NCBI RefSeq assembly: GCF_048269545.1
Contig: NZ_JBLXIJ010000003.1
Coordinates: 1-64,000, forward strand
Direction: 5' to 3'
From: Halpernia sp048269545
Lineage (GTDB): Bacteria > Bacteroidota > Bacteroidia > Flavobacteriales > Weeksellaceae
Length of the DNA stretch: 64,000 nt
Position numbers and translations under genes: made by a program. The notes beneath the pieces were generated by a model. The model searched no databases and was not told the DNA's origin. It was given only the letters and a program-made list of their open reading frames with translations. This document shows positions 30,138-38,022 of the stretch, piece by piece (the first letter of the stretch is position 1; each line of letters opens with the position of its first letter).

Positions 30138-32588
30138 TTAAAAATCAACAAAAATTGATTTTTTAACAGAATGATAACCAGTAATTTCATCAAACTCTTC
30201 AAATGATTTTAAAACCAAAAATTTAAAATTCTCATAATTTTTCCCTTTCGGAAGTTTGAGTAAAATTTGATATTGATACAAATTTTTAATCCTAGAAATT
30301 GGACTTTTTTCTGGACCGAGAACACATTCTGCTGGTAAATATTTTCTTAAAACTGAACCTAAAAATTGCGAAGCGCGATCGGTTTTATCTTCTCTTCTGT
30401 GTTTTAATTCAATCATCAATAATTTTACAAAAGGCGGATAAAGAAATTTCTTTCTTTCTTCTAAAAAATGTCTGTAAATTTCTGAAGTATTATTTTCTTG
30501 AATTAATTTAAAAACGGGATGCGTTGGATTATAAGTTTGAATCACAATTTTTCCTTCACCAGAAACTCTTCCTGCTCTTCCAGAAACCTGCGTAATTAAT
30601 TGATACGCTCTTTCTTCTGCCCGAAAATCTTGCACATAAAGCAAGGCATCTGCTTTTGGAATAGCGACTAATTCAATATTATCAAAATCCAAACCTTTGG
30701 AAATCATCTGAGTTCCGAGAATTATTTCTGCTTCTCCTGTTTCTATTTTCTCATAGAGTTTTTCATAAGCAAATTTCTTCCGCATAGAATCTACATCCAT
30801 TCTATCGATTTCATTTTCTGGAAATAATTTTTGTAATTCTTCTTCAATTTGCTCAATTCCAACGCCGCGTTCATTTATATTTTCGGAATTACATTTGGGA
30901 CAAACCGTTGGTTTATTTGCTTTTTGCCCGCAATAATGACATTTCATTTCACGGGAATATTTGTGATATGTCATTACAACATCACAATTGCTGCAATAAT
31001 GAACATATCCGCAAGTTTCACATTCTACAACATTTGCATAACCACGGCGGTTGTGAAGAATTATATTTTGGTTTTTTTGCTTTAAATTCTCTGTAATTTC
31101 TTCAATTAATTTAAGAGAAAAATGACCTTTTGTTTGTTGAAGTTTTTGCGCTTCCTCGAAATTAATGAGCTCCACTTTTGGCAAAGCCACATTTCCAAAC
31201 CTTTCTGCTAAAAAAACATAAGTTAATTTTTCTTTTTTTGCGGCGTAATAACTTTCTACAGAGGGCGTTGCAGAACCGAGAATTACGTTTGCAGAATAAA
31301 ATTTAGCTAAAATTTGAGCAGCATCTTTTGCATTAAAATAAGGTGAAAATTCTCGCGGTCTGTAAGCAAAATCATGTTCTTCATCCACAATGATTAAACC
31401 TAAATTTTGAAAAGGTAAAAAAAGTGCATTTCTTGTTCCTATCAGAACTTTAATTTCATTATTTCTAATTTTACGCCATACTTCTACTCTTTCAAAATCC
31501 GTCAATTTGGTGTGATAAAATCCTAAACTTTTTCCGTATTTCTTTTCTAATCTTTGAATGATTTGTTTAGTTAAAGAAATTTCAGGAAGTAAAAAAAGAA
31601 CATTTTTTCCTGTCGAAATACAGTCTTCGATTTTTTCTAAATACAAATGCGTTTTTCCCGAAGCAGTTACGCCATGAAGCAAAACATTTTTCTGATTTTC
31701 AAAAGCCAAATCTATTTCAAATTTCGCTCTTTTCTGAAGTTCAGTTAATTCTTCTAAATCTTCAGTTTCGCCTTCATAAGTTTTCAATCGGTCTTTTTGA
31801 ATTAAATATTCTTCAATTATATTCTTATCAATTAAAGATTTTAACTGAGAATACGCGAAATTTCCATCTTCAAAAATAGAAGATTTCTTTACAGGAAGAT
31901 TTACATTTTCCTGTTGTTTAGCTAAAATTAAAAGAAATAAATCTTTTTGTTTTGGGGATTTATTTAAACTTTGCAACACATTGGGTAAAGAATTATCTTT
32001 TAAAATATCTTCATTCACCCTTAAATAAGCAATTTCTTTGGCTTTATATTTTTCAGAAATCTTTTCATCCACTTCTATGTATTGCAAATCAATTAGAGAA
32101 TTGATGGTTTTTACAATTATTTTTTTTGGAATAAAAGCTTCAATTTCCGTTAGATTAATCATTTGCCGAACTTCTAAAGCTTGAATGAGATACATTTCAT
32201 TCCCGTCCAGATTTTCAAAATCAATTTCCGTATTTGGTTTTAATTTCAAATAAGTTTCACTTTCTAATTTTAAAGAAGACGGAAACGCAAACCGATAAAT
32301 TTCACCAATATTTGAAAGATAATAATCTGAAAGCCATTGCCAAAAATCCAGTTGTTCTTTTGGTAAAATTGGTTTTTCATCGAGAAGATTGATGATTTCT
32401 TTGGCAACAAAAGTTTCTGGTTCACGATCGTGAAGTTCAGAAACTATTCCAGTATAAATTTTTTTTCCACCAAATGGCACTAAAACGCGCATTCCGATTT
32501 CAATATCTTCCACCAAATTTTCCGGAATTTTATATGTAAAAGTTCCTTTTAAATTTAAGGGCAATATGATTTGGGCGAAATATGAAAT
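30138..32588 (-). CDS. priA: Primosomal replication helicase PriA
   Basis: This 3'-to-5' helicase restarts stalled replication forks. Visible are the P-loop 'LHGVTASGKTHLYLEKI', 'IIVDEEHDFAYRP', the two zinc-binding clusters ('CETCGYVHYCSNCDVVMTYH', 'CHYCGQKANKPTVCPKC') and 'QVSGRAGRVSGEGKIVIQTY'. The start is odd. The only standard start, TTG 32564, cuts off the conserved first strand, while the in-frame codons before it encode 'SYFAQIILPLNLKGTFTYKI', as in relatives that begin with Met at this point. Here that Met codon is ATT (32586-32588), and no ATG follows upstream; the frame runs into a 7-bp tandem repeat. Either ATT is used or the N-terminus is shortened. Confidence 0.92.
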   Translation of the reverse strand: MSYFAQIILPLNLKGTFTYKIPENLVEDIEIGMRVLVPFGGKKIYTGIVSELHDREPETFVAKEIINLLDEKPILPKEQLDFWQWLSDYYLSNIGEIYRFAFPSSLKLESETYLKLKPNTEIDFENLDGNEMYLIQALEVRQMINLTEIEAFIPKKIIVKTINSLIDLQYIEVDEKISEKYKAKEIAYLRVNEDILKDNSLPNVLQSLNKSPKQKDLFLLILAKQQENVNLPVKKSSIFEDGNFAYSQLKSLIDKNIIEEYLIQKDRLKTYEGETEDLEELTELQKRAKFEIDLAFENQKNVLLHGVTASGKTHLYLEKIEDCISTGKNVLFLLPEISLTKQIIQRLEKKYGKSLGFYHTKLTDFERVEVWRKIRNNEIKVLIGTRNALFLPFQNLGLIIVDEEHDFAYRPREFSPYFNAKDAAQILAKFYSANVILGSATPSVESYYAAKKEKLTYVFLAERFGNVALPKVELINFEEAQKLQQTKGHFSLKLIEEITENLKQKNQNIILHNRRGYANVVECETCGYVHYCSNCDVVMTYHKYSREMKCHYCGQKANKPTVCPKCNSENINERGVGIEQIEEELQKLFPENEIDRMDVDSMRKKFAYEKLYEKIETGEAEIILGTQMISKGLDFDNIELVAIPKADALLYVQDFRAEERAYQLITQVSGRAGRVSGEGKIVIQTYNPTHPVFKLIQENNTSEIYRHFLEERKKFLYPPFVKLLMIELKHRREDKTDRASQFLGSVLRKYLPAECVLGPEKSPISRIKNLYQYQILLKLPKGKNYENFKFLVLKSFEEFDEITGYHSVKKSIFVDF

Positions 32589-32590
32589 TA

Positions 32591-32618
32591 GATTTGAGAT
32601 TTGAGATTTGAGATTTGA
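32591..32618 (-). repeat. Tandem 7-bp repeat at the priA start
   Basis: Four copies of GATTTGA directly abut the probable priA start, 9 bases after the stop of the gene upstream. Slippage here could change spacing to the start codon. Confidence 0.85.
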
Positions 32619-32629
32619 GAAAATTAATT

Positions 32630-32881
32630 CTAATTTGAATTTTCTCTTTGTTTTAGTTCTTTATCTATTTCTTTTAAATTTTTAAAATTCAAATTTAAAA
32701 TTGGAAGTAATGCAATTGGAATTACAAGTAAAGGCGTAAAACCTTTTGTGAAAGTAATAAAAAGTGAAATTAAAAGTAATAAAATTAAAATTGCAGCTAA
32801 CATTCCAGATAAAGCTTTTATGGTTTTCTTATCTTTCAATAACTTTTCTGTTGAAACATTTGCTAGTTTATTGTCTTTCAT
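32630..32881 (-). CDS. Small two-TM membrane protein, intact paralogue of 4750
   Basis: This 83-residue protein has a soluble start 'MKDNKLANVSTEKLLKDKKT', two membrane helices (about residues 27-45 and 49-64) and a charged tail 'NLKEIDKELKQRENSN'. The order of 'N.LANVS.E.LLK..K' is the same as in the gene at 4750-4947, which carries a frameshift. The family is probably widespread in this genus but I do not know its function. It lies just upstream of priA on the same strand, with 41 bases between, and may share a transcript. Confidence 0.72.
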   Translation of the reverse strand: MKDNKLANVSTEKLLKDKKTIKALSGMLAAILILLLLISLFITFTKGFTPLLVIPIALLPILNLNFKNLKEIDKELKQRENSN

Positions 32882-32977
32882 CTTTTCTATTTTGAAATTC
32901 TTTTTAATTAAATAAACGAAAAAATTTATAATTAATTTAATAGTTTACTTTAAAATAATTAAAAAAGAGATATTTTT

Positions 32978-34153
32978 TTAATTATTTTCACTTTTTCTAC
33001 GTTTCAATTCTTTAGAAATCAGACCCAATTCACGACCAGTTTGACCGGCAACAGAAGTGTTTTCTTGCGCTCTTCTTGTTAAATATGGAACCACATCTTT
33101 CACCGGTCCATAAGGTAAATATTTTGAAACGTTGTAATTTTTTTCGCCTAAAACGTAAGTAATATTATCGCTCATTCCGTATAATTGACCGAAAAATAAA
33201 TGCGGATTATCATTTTCCAAACCGCGCTCTTTCATTTTATCCATCACTAATTCTGTGGATTTTTCATTGTGGGTTCCGAAAAATGCGGAAACCCGATCTA
33301 AATGATTTAAAACAAAATCGATTGCGGCATTATAATTATTGTCGGTTGCTTCTTTGGTTGGTTGAATTGGATCTTCGTAATGCATTTCTGCAGCGCGATT
33401 TCTTTCTTTTTCCATATAAGCGCCGCGAACAAATTTGTAGCCTAAAAAGAAATTATTTTCTTGCGCTCTTTTTAAATCTTTTTCTAAATATTCTAATCTT
33501 TTTGTGCGGTACATTTGAATGGTATTCCAAACAACTGCTTTTTGCTGATTGTATTTTTTCATCATTTCGAAGATTAATTCATCGGCTGCATCTTGCATCC
33601 AAGTTTCTTCGGCATCAATCATTATTACTACATTTCTTTCAAAAGCCATTTTACAAACTTCATCAAATCTATTCACAATTCTGCTCCATTCTTCTTTTTC
33701 GGAAGTCGTTAATTCTTTTCCACTTCCAACTTCTGCATACAAATCTATTCTACCAAAACCAGTTGGTTTAAAAACCACAAAAGGAATTGCAGGATTTCCT
33801 TCGGCAAATTTTATATTTTCTTTGATTTCCTGCAAAGTTTTATCAAAAACCGCTTCTTCTTCTTTGCCTTCAATAGAATAATCGAAAATACTTCCAACGT
33901 GATGTTTGAACATTTTTTTTACCACTTTCATGCTTTCTTCACGCGTTTCACCGCCGCAAAACTGAGCAAACAAAGTATATTTAACAACATCTCCTGCAAA
34001 TGGAATGTTATTGTGAACAGAAAAATTTAAAATTGAAGTTCCGATTTTGGTTAAAGTTGGTTGTTCAATTAGTTTAAACATCCAATAGGCTTTTCTTAAT
34101 TCAGCATCAGATTTATCGGCAAAAGCAATTTTGGTATCGTTAAAAACAAACAT
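32978..34153 (-). CDS. Proline dehydrogenase
   Basis: This 391-residue protein is a stand-alone proline dehydrogenase (the PRODH part of PutA) that oxidises proline to pyrroline-5-carboxylate with FAD and feeds electrons to quinone. The TIM barrel shows 'FVVFKPTGFGRIDLYAEVGS', 'VVIMIDAEETWMQDAADELI' and 'FLGYKFVRGAYMEKERNRAA', where Lys and Arg bind FAD and substrate, and the closing 'LPYGPVKDVVPYLTRRAQEN' with the double Arg for the proline carboxylate. Length matches the single-domain flavobacterial enzyme. No P5C dehydrogenase gene is adjacent. Confidence 0.93.
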   Translation of the reverse strand: MFVFNDTKIAFADKSDAELRKAYWMFKLIEQPTLTKIGTSILNFSVHNNIPFAGDVVKYTLFAQFCGGETREESMKVVKKMFKHHVGSIFDYSIEGKEEEAVFDKTLQEIKENIKFAEGNPAIPFVVFKPTGFGRIDLYAEVGSGKELTTSEKEEWSRIVNRFDEVCKMAFERNVVIMIDAEETWMQDAADELIFEMMKKYNQQKAVVWNTIQMYRTKRLEYLEKDLKRAQENNFFLGYKFVRGAYMEKERNRAAEMHYEDPIQPTKEATDNNYNAAIDFVLNHLDRVSAFFGTHNEKSTELVMDKMKERGLENDNPHLFFGQLYGMSDNITYVLGEKNYNVSKYLPYGPVKDVVPYLTRRAQENTSVAGQTGRELGLISKELKRRKSENN

Positions 34154-34244
34154 AAATTTGAATAATTTTATGTTCCAAATTTACTAATATTATTACTTTT
34201 TAAAAGAAATTTAAATGAAAAATAAAGACTTTCTTTAATATGTT

Positions 34245-34252
34245 TAAATTTG
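34245..34252 (+). promoter_or_regulatory. -7 promoter element of aroB
   Basis: TAAATTTG lies 13 bases before the aroB ATG; the transcript would have almost no leader. Confidence 0.45.
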
Positions 34253-34265
34253 TAAAAAACTATTT

Positions 34266-35312
34266 ATGATTTCTTTTTTAGATGATGATTTTTCGGCGCT
34301 AAATTTATTTATAGAAAATTTAAAACCAAGTTTACTTTTAATTTTGGTTGATGAAAATACGCATGAATTCTGTCTTCCCCTACTTTTAGGAAATCTGGAA
34401 ACAGAACTTCCTTTCGAAATTATTGAAATTGAAGCCGGTGAAGATTTAAAAACCATTGAAACCGCCTCACATTTGTGGGAGATTTTAGCAGAATTTAAAA
34501 CCGATAGAAATGCTTTAATGATCAATTTAGGCGGCGGCGTCATTACAGACTTGGGCGGATTTGTGGCTTCAACTTATAAAAGAGGAATTAAATTTATTAA
34601 TATTCCGACGTCACTTTTGGGAATGTGTGACGCTTCAATTGGCGGAAAAACCGGAATTGATCATGCATTCTTAAAAAATATTGTGGGAACTTTTTCTGAA
34701 GCAGAAGAAATTTTTGCATTTCCTGGCTTTCTTAAAACTTTACCATTTGAACAATTAAGAAGCGGTTTTGCAGAAATGCTGAAACACGGTTTAATTGCGA
34801 ATGAAAAACATTGGCAAGATTTAATTTCAATCACAGAAATTTCTGCAGAACATTTAGAAAATCATATTTTACGTTCAATGGAAATAAAAGAACATGTTGT
34901 AGAAATTGATTTTAAAGAACAAAATATTAGAAAAACTTTAAATTTTGGCCATACTTTTGGGCATGCTTTCGAGAGTTTGTTTTTACAAAAAGAAAATATA
35001 ATTCCGCACGGAGAAGCAGTTGCAATGGGAATGATCTGTGAAACTTATCTGTCTTATTTGCAAAATTATATTTCAGAAGAAACTTCAAAACATATAATTA
35101 CAGCGTTACAATTTTATTTTCCTTATCAAACTATAGAGGGTTTTAATGACGGCGAAATCACCAAATTAATGCTGAATGACAAGAAAAATTCTTCGGGAGA
35201 GATTAAATTTTCACTTTTAGAAAGACTTGGAAAAGGTAATTTTGACATTAAAGTTTCAGAAAATGCTGTTCTAAAAACATTAGAATTTTATCGCAATCTA
35301 GCAAAACAATAA
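34266..35312 (+). CDS. aroB: 3-dehydroquinate synthase
   Basis: This 348-residue enzyme converts DAHP to 3-dehydroquinate, the second step of the shikimate pathway, using NAD and a metal ion. The NAD loop is 'MINLGGGVITDLGGFVASTY'; the substrate and metal sites appear in 'IPTSLLGMCDASIGGKTGID', 'ENIVGTF'-like 'LKNIVGTFSEAE', 'RSGFAEMLKHGLI' and 'LNFGHTFGHAFESLF' with the metal His residues. Length and motif order are standard. It is divergent from the proline dehydrogenase gene; the two starts are 112 bases apart. Confidence 0.96.
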   Translation: MISFLDDDFSALNLFIENLKPSLLLILVDENTHEFCLPLLLGNLETELPFEIIEIEAGEDLKTIETASHLWEILAEFKTDRNALMINLGGGVITDLGGFVASTYKRGIKFINIPTSLLGMCDASIGGKTGIDHAFLKNIVGTFSEAEEIFAFPGFLKTLPFEQLRSGFAEMLKHGLIANEKHWQDLISITEISAEHLENHILRSMEIKEHVVEIDFKEQNIRKTLNFGHTFGHAFESLFLQKENIIPHGEAVAMGMICETYLSYLQNYISEETSKHIITALQFYFPYQTIEGFNDGEITKLMLNDKKNSSGEIKFSLLERLGKGNFDIKVSENAVLKTLEFYRNLAKQ

Positions 35313-35550
35313 TTTGTAATAAAATATTTGCAATTTATAATAATTCTAAATAATATTTTTTTTATTTTTTTAAATATCTGGTTTTCAAATTTTTATAATC
35401 ACTCAAAAAATAATTAAACACTTGTTTTAATTTCTATTACTGATTTCGCTTTCATAATGGCAAACTATTTGAAAGTATCCCAAAGTCAAGCCTCAAAAAA
35501 ATAAATTAACTGAGGTGAAATAAAAAATTAGAAAATTAAAATTTAAGATT

Positions 35551-36174
35551 ATGAAAAAGGTATTTTTAGCAGCTGCAATTGCTGCAAGTTCATTAACATT
35601 CGCACAACAGTTTGGTATAAAAGGTGGAATGAATGTTTCTTCACTTTCTAAAGATTCAAACTTAAGCGATCAAAGTTCTAAAATCGGATTTAATGCAGGT
35701 GTATTTTTAAACGCTCCACTTTCTTCTGACTTTAGTATTCAACCCGAAGTGATTTATAATGATTTAGGCTCAAAAGTAGATAGAACTTCTACAGTTGGTG
35801 GAAATAATTATACAGCTTCTTACTCCAGAAATTTAGGATATATCTCAGTTCCGGTGATGTTTCAATATAATGCAACGCCACAATTTTACTTGGAAGCAGG
35901 TCCACAAATGGGATTTTTGGTAAATGCAGAAGATAAATATAAATCTTCTACAAACGGAAATACAAATAATTCTACAATTGTTCCTTTAAACAAAGACAAT
36001 TTCAACAATTTTGATTTTGGAGTTGGAATTGGTGCTGGTTATTATTTCACGCCACAACTGGGAATTACAGCAAGATATGTTGCAGGAGTTACTGATATTT
36101 TGAAAAATAATAACGGAGATTCTGTGAAAAATAATGCTTTCCAAGTTGGATTGGCTTACAAATTTGGAAAATAA
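35551..36174 (+). CDS. Outer-membrane beta-barrel protein (porin-like family)
   Basis: This 207-residue protein has the signal peptide MKKVFLAAAIAASSLTFAQ and the small-barrel plan of the family: 'FGIKGGMNVSSLSKDSNLSD', 'IGFNAGVFLNAPLSSDFSIQ', 'YISVPVMFQYNATPQFYLEA' and the end 'NNAFQVGLAYKFGK'. The 16177 gene is a distant paralogue. The 238-bp AT-rich region upstream has no gene. It ends with a terminator, beyond which the second cassette block begins. Function unknown. Confidence 0.85.
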   Translation: MKKVFLAAAIAASSLTFAQQFGIKGGMNVSSLSKDSNLSDQSSKIGFNAGVFLNAPLSSDFSIQPEVIYNDLGSKVDRTSTVGGNNYTASYSRNLGYISVPVMFQYNATPQFYLEAGPQMGFLVNAEDKYKSSTNGNTNNSTIVPLNKDNFNNFDFGVGIGAGYYFTPQLGITARYVAGVTDILKNNNGDSVKNNAFQVGLAYKFGK

Positions 36175-36216
36175 TTTTCTTTAGTTTTCCAAAAAACAAA
36201 TTTTAAATTCATTATT

Positions 36217-36245
36217 AAGCCGGGCTTTTTTGCTCGGCTTTTTTT
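36217..36245 (+). terminator. Terminator of the porin-like gene
   Basis: AAGCCGGGC and GCTCGGCTT (one G-U pair) around TTTTTT, followed by a T-run. Confidence 0.75.
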
Positions 36246-36257
36246 GTTTTTGAGATT

Positions 36258-36382
36258 GCCAAACGAAAGGATTCGTGCGGAAGCGGAGCGGAAACTTTCT
36301 TATTATAAATTAACCTTCGGAACATCTAAAACGGTTAAACTTGCGATTCCTCCGCACTATTGCCAATACGCTGTTATCTGAT
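36258..36382 (-). repeat. attC-like site B
   Basis: On the minus strand it begins ATCAGATAAC (complement of 36373-36382) followed by AGCGTATTGGCAATAGTGCG, very similar to site 3 at 3429. The centre (TTTATAATAAGAAAGTTT) is shared, but the right half is diverged, with CCGCACGAATCC and a possible core GTTTGGC ending at 36258. It is the last site of the block. Confidence 0.68.
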
Positions 36383-36387
36383 GTTTT

Positions 36388-36924
36388 TTATAGACATTTT
36401 ATTTTTATTATTAAATTTTTTGTCTTTTGACGATTTGGATCTTCAGTGACATCTATATGTTGAATTTTCATATTTTGGTCAAAAACTAAAACCCATTGAT
36501 AAGGATCATTTGAGATATTACCGTACCGTTTTTCATTTTCAACTTTTGATGTTTTTTTTAAGTTATAGTTTGAATTTTTTAAATTTTTAATTACTTTTCT
36601 AGTAAAGTTATAGTCCTGAATTTTTTTGGAAACTACAATTAAGTTAATAAGGTTATAATGAAAAGTTTTAGTTTTAAAATATTCTAAAATTTCCGATTTG
36701 TAATCTTCTTTTAAAATAACATAAAATTGATTTTTAGATTTATCAGAAAACGAATTTACAATTAAGACTGCGTCTTTCTTTCTAAAAAAATCATCGTTGC
36801 TTTTTGAATTTTCTATAAATAAATCAATGTATTTATTTAAACTGTAGTTTTTCTCAACTTTGGGAACTTGTCCAAAATTTAAATTTGAAATCACAACTGA
36901 AAATATTAAAAATATTAATCTCAT
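36388..36924 (-). CDS. Secreted hypothetical protein (cassette B)
   Basis: This 178-residue protein has a short signal peptide (MRLIFLIFSVVISNLNFG) and no other membrane helix, so it is exported. The sequence has a pattern of alternating strands and helices: 'KKDAVLIVNSFSDKSKNQFY', 'LINLIVVSKKIQDYNFTRKV' and 'NDPYQWVLVFDQNMKIQHID'. No family is recognised. The stop lies 5 bases before the attC-like site, and the ATG 36 bases after the cassette start, so the gene fills its cassette. It is probably expressed from an outside promoter. Confidence 0.72.
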   Translation of the reverse strand: MRLIFLIFSVVISNLNFGQVPKVEKNYSLNKYIDLFIENSKSNDDFFRKKDAVLIVNSFSDKSKNQFYVILKEDYKSEILEYFKTKTFHYNLINLIVVSKKIQDYNFTRKVIKNLKNSNYNLKKTSKVENEKRYGNISNDPYQWVLVFDQNMKIQHIDVTEDPNRQKTKNLIIKIKCL

Positions 36925-36950
36925 AATTTTGTGGAGAGCAATGTTAAAAT

Positions 36951-37088
36951 ATCAGATAACGTTTTGCGGCTTTGCGATGGTGCGGATAAATATATAAAAT
37001 CTTTCTATTATAAAATAATCTTCGGAATTTCTAAAATCTTTAAACTAGCGAAAATCCCGCACTATTGCAAAACCGCTGTTAGCAGACG
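36951..37088 (-). repeat. attC-like site A
   Basis: On the minus strand it begins CGTCTGCTAACAGCGG, then TTTTGCAATAGTGCGGGATT as in site 1, and ends CCGCACCATCGCAAAGCCGC followed by the core GTTATCTGAT of the next cassette. It is highly similar to site 1 and to site 2 in both arms and in the centre. Confidence 0.74.
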
Positions 37089-37096
37089 TTTTTTTT

Positions 37097-37618
37097 CTAA
37101 ATTACTATTGTTCCAAAGGTCAGAAATGTCAGTTGTGCACCTTTTATAAAATCTGCCAAAGTAGTATTTTCATCTGCATTTTCATTTTGTAGTTCAAAAT
37201 AATATTCGCTTGGATTTACAGAATTTAAGAATGAATTTTTTGAATTTGAATTATAAATCCAAAATTTAAATCTTCTTGTTTGCGGATTTGGATTCAAAAG
37301 ATATAGTTCGTCAATTATAGAAATTGTAAGTTGATAACTGCCATTTATTTCATAAGGGTCAAGAAGTCCACTTGTCAAAATCAATTTTGTTAGTTGATTA
37401 CTTTTTTCGCTAAATTCAAAAGATTTTGTAATGTTAAAAGAAACTTTATTGTCGGTAACAATTATTTGTGAAGGTAGGAATTTGCCAAAGGTCATTTTTT
37501 TGTATTTCGTCTCAAAAATTTCTTTTGCAGGATGATATTTTCCACTATTTATATTTTCAGTTTGACCGAAAAAATTTAATGAAATAAAAAATATCAATAT
37601 TTGGATAAGTGTTTTCAT
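37097..37618 (-). CDS. Secreted hypothetical protein (cassette A)
   Basis: This 173-residue protein has a signal peptide (MKTLIQILIFFISLNFFG, ending 'QTEN') and a soluble, Ser/Asn-rich body with beta-like stretches ('FLPSQIIVTDNKVSFNITKS', 'NGSYQLTISIIDELYLLNPN'). No family is recognised. The start codon lies 16 bases after the cassette boundary at 37634, and the stop 9 bases before the attC-like site, an extremely tight packing typical of integron cassettes. Confidence 0.72.
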   Translation of the reverse strand: MKTLIQILIFFISLNFFGQTENINSGKYHPAKEIFETKYKKMTFGKFLPSQIIVTDNKVSFNITKSFEFSEKSNQLTKLILTSGLLDPYEINGSYQLTISIIDELYLLNPNPQTRRFKFWIYNSNSKNSFLNSVNPSEYYFELQNENADENTTLADFIKGAQLTFLTFGTIVI

Positions 37619-37639
37619 AAAATGACTGCTAACTCATTT

Positions 37640-37705
37640 ATATGTATGACAAAATCATATAAAACCACCCAAATTTGGGTGTATATGTATGACGTTTATC
37701 ATACT
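37640..37705. promoter_or_regulatory. Symmetric site at the entry side of cassette A
   Basis: Two direct copies of TATATGTATGAC (37640-37651, 37683-37694) flank a perfect 16-bp palindrome CACCCAAATTTGGGTG (37667-37682); each copy also starts a small inverted repeat (GTATGA-TCATA). It is at the end of the block where an attI site or cassette promoter would lie. It could equally be an operator unrelated to the cassettes. The region 37706-37812 beyond it is AT-rich without visible genes. Confidence 0.45.
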
Positions 37706-37812
37706 TTATTTCTAAATCAAATATAGAAAAAAAACACAAAGAATACTTAAAATGTATTTTGAGTTTTATAAATAATGCTTTCTTTATTATCAAAAAAAAT
37801 ATTCCCGTCTTT

Positions 37813-37930
37813 TTAGCCCCGATTGAAACGGCATCCTTTTTTGTTATTGCGATTAATTAAAAGTTCAACAGATTGCTTCGCTTTGCTCGCAATGACGAAA
37901 AAGATATAGTGGAAAGCGGGAACAATGCTC
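37813..37930. repeat. Dispersed palindromic repeat
   Basis: TTAGCCCCGATTGAAACGGC at one end and GTGGAAAGCGGGAACAATGC at the other are imperfect complements. The middle contains GATTGCTTCGCTTTGCTCGC, also seen in variant form at 22963. I recall similar units between genes in many flavobacterial genomes. The stretch from here to 38022 has no gene. Confidence 0.65.
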
Positions 37931-38022
37931 AAAAAATTAAACAAACGTCTTGCTCCTAAAAATAAAAAATATCCGTCCCAACAAAAAGTCAGAACGGATT
38001 TTTAAAGACAATTTAAATAAAA

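Larger units (their letters stand above)
36258..37634 (-). mobile_element. Second integron-like cassette block, two cassettes
   Basis: Read on the minus strand this is cassette A (gene 37618-37097 plus site at 36951-37088) followed by cassette B (gene 36924-36388 plus site at 36258-36382). Cassette B starts GTTATCTGAT and its own site starts ATCAGATAAC, a perfect 10-base complement. Cassette A starts GTTAGCAG (complement of 37627-37634) and its site starts CTGCTAAC (complement of 37078-37085), 8 of 8. Both genes encode small secreted proteins. The block is inverted relative to the array at 1-4148 and lies between a porin terminator and the RND efflux operon. No integrase is seen. Confidence 0.72.

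Noticed and set aside
37640..37705. CRISPR-like repeat
   Set aside because: Only two copies of a 12-bp motif with one spacer and no cas genes; not an array.
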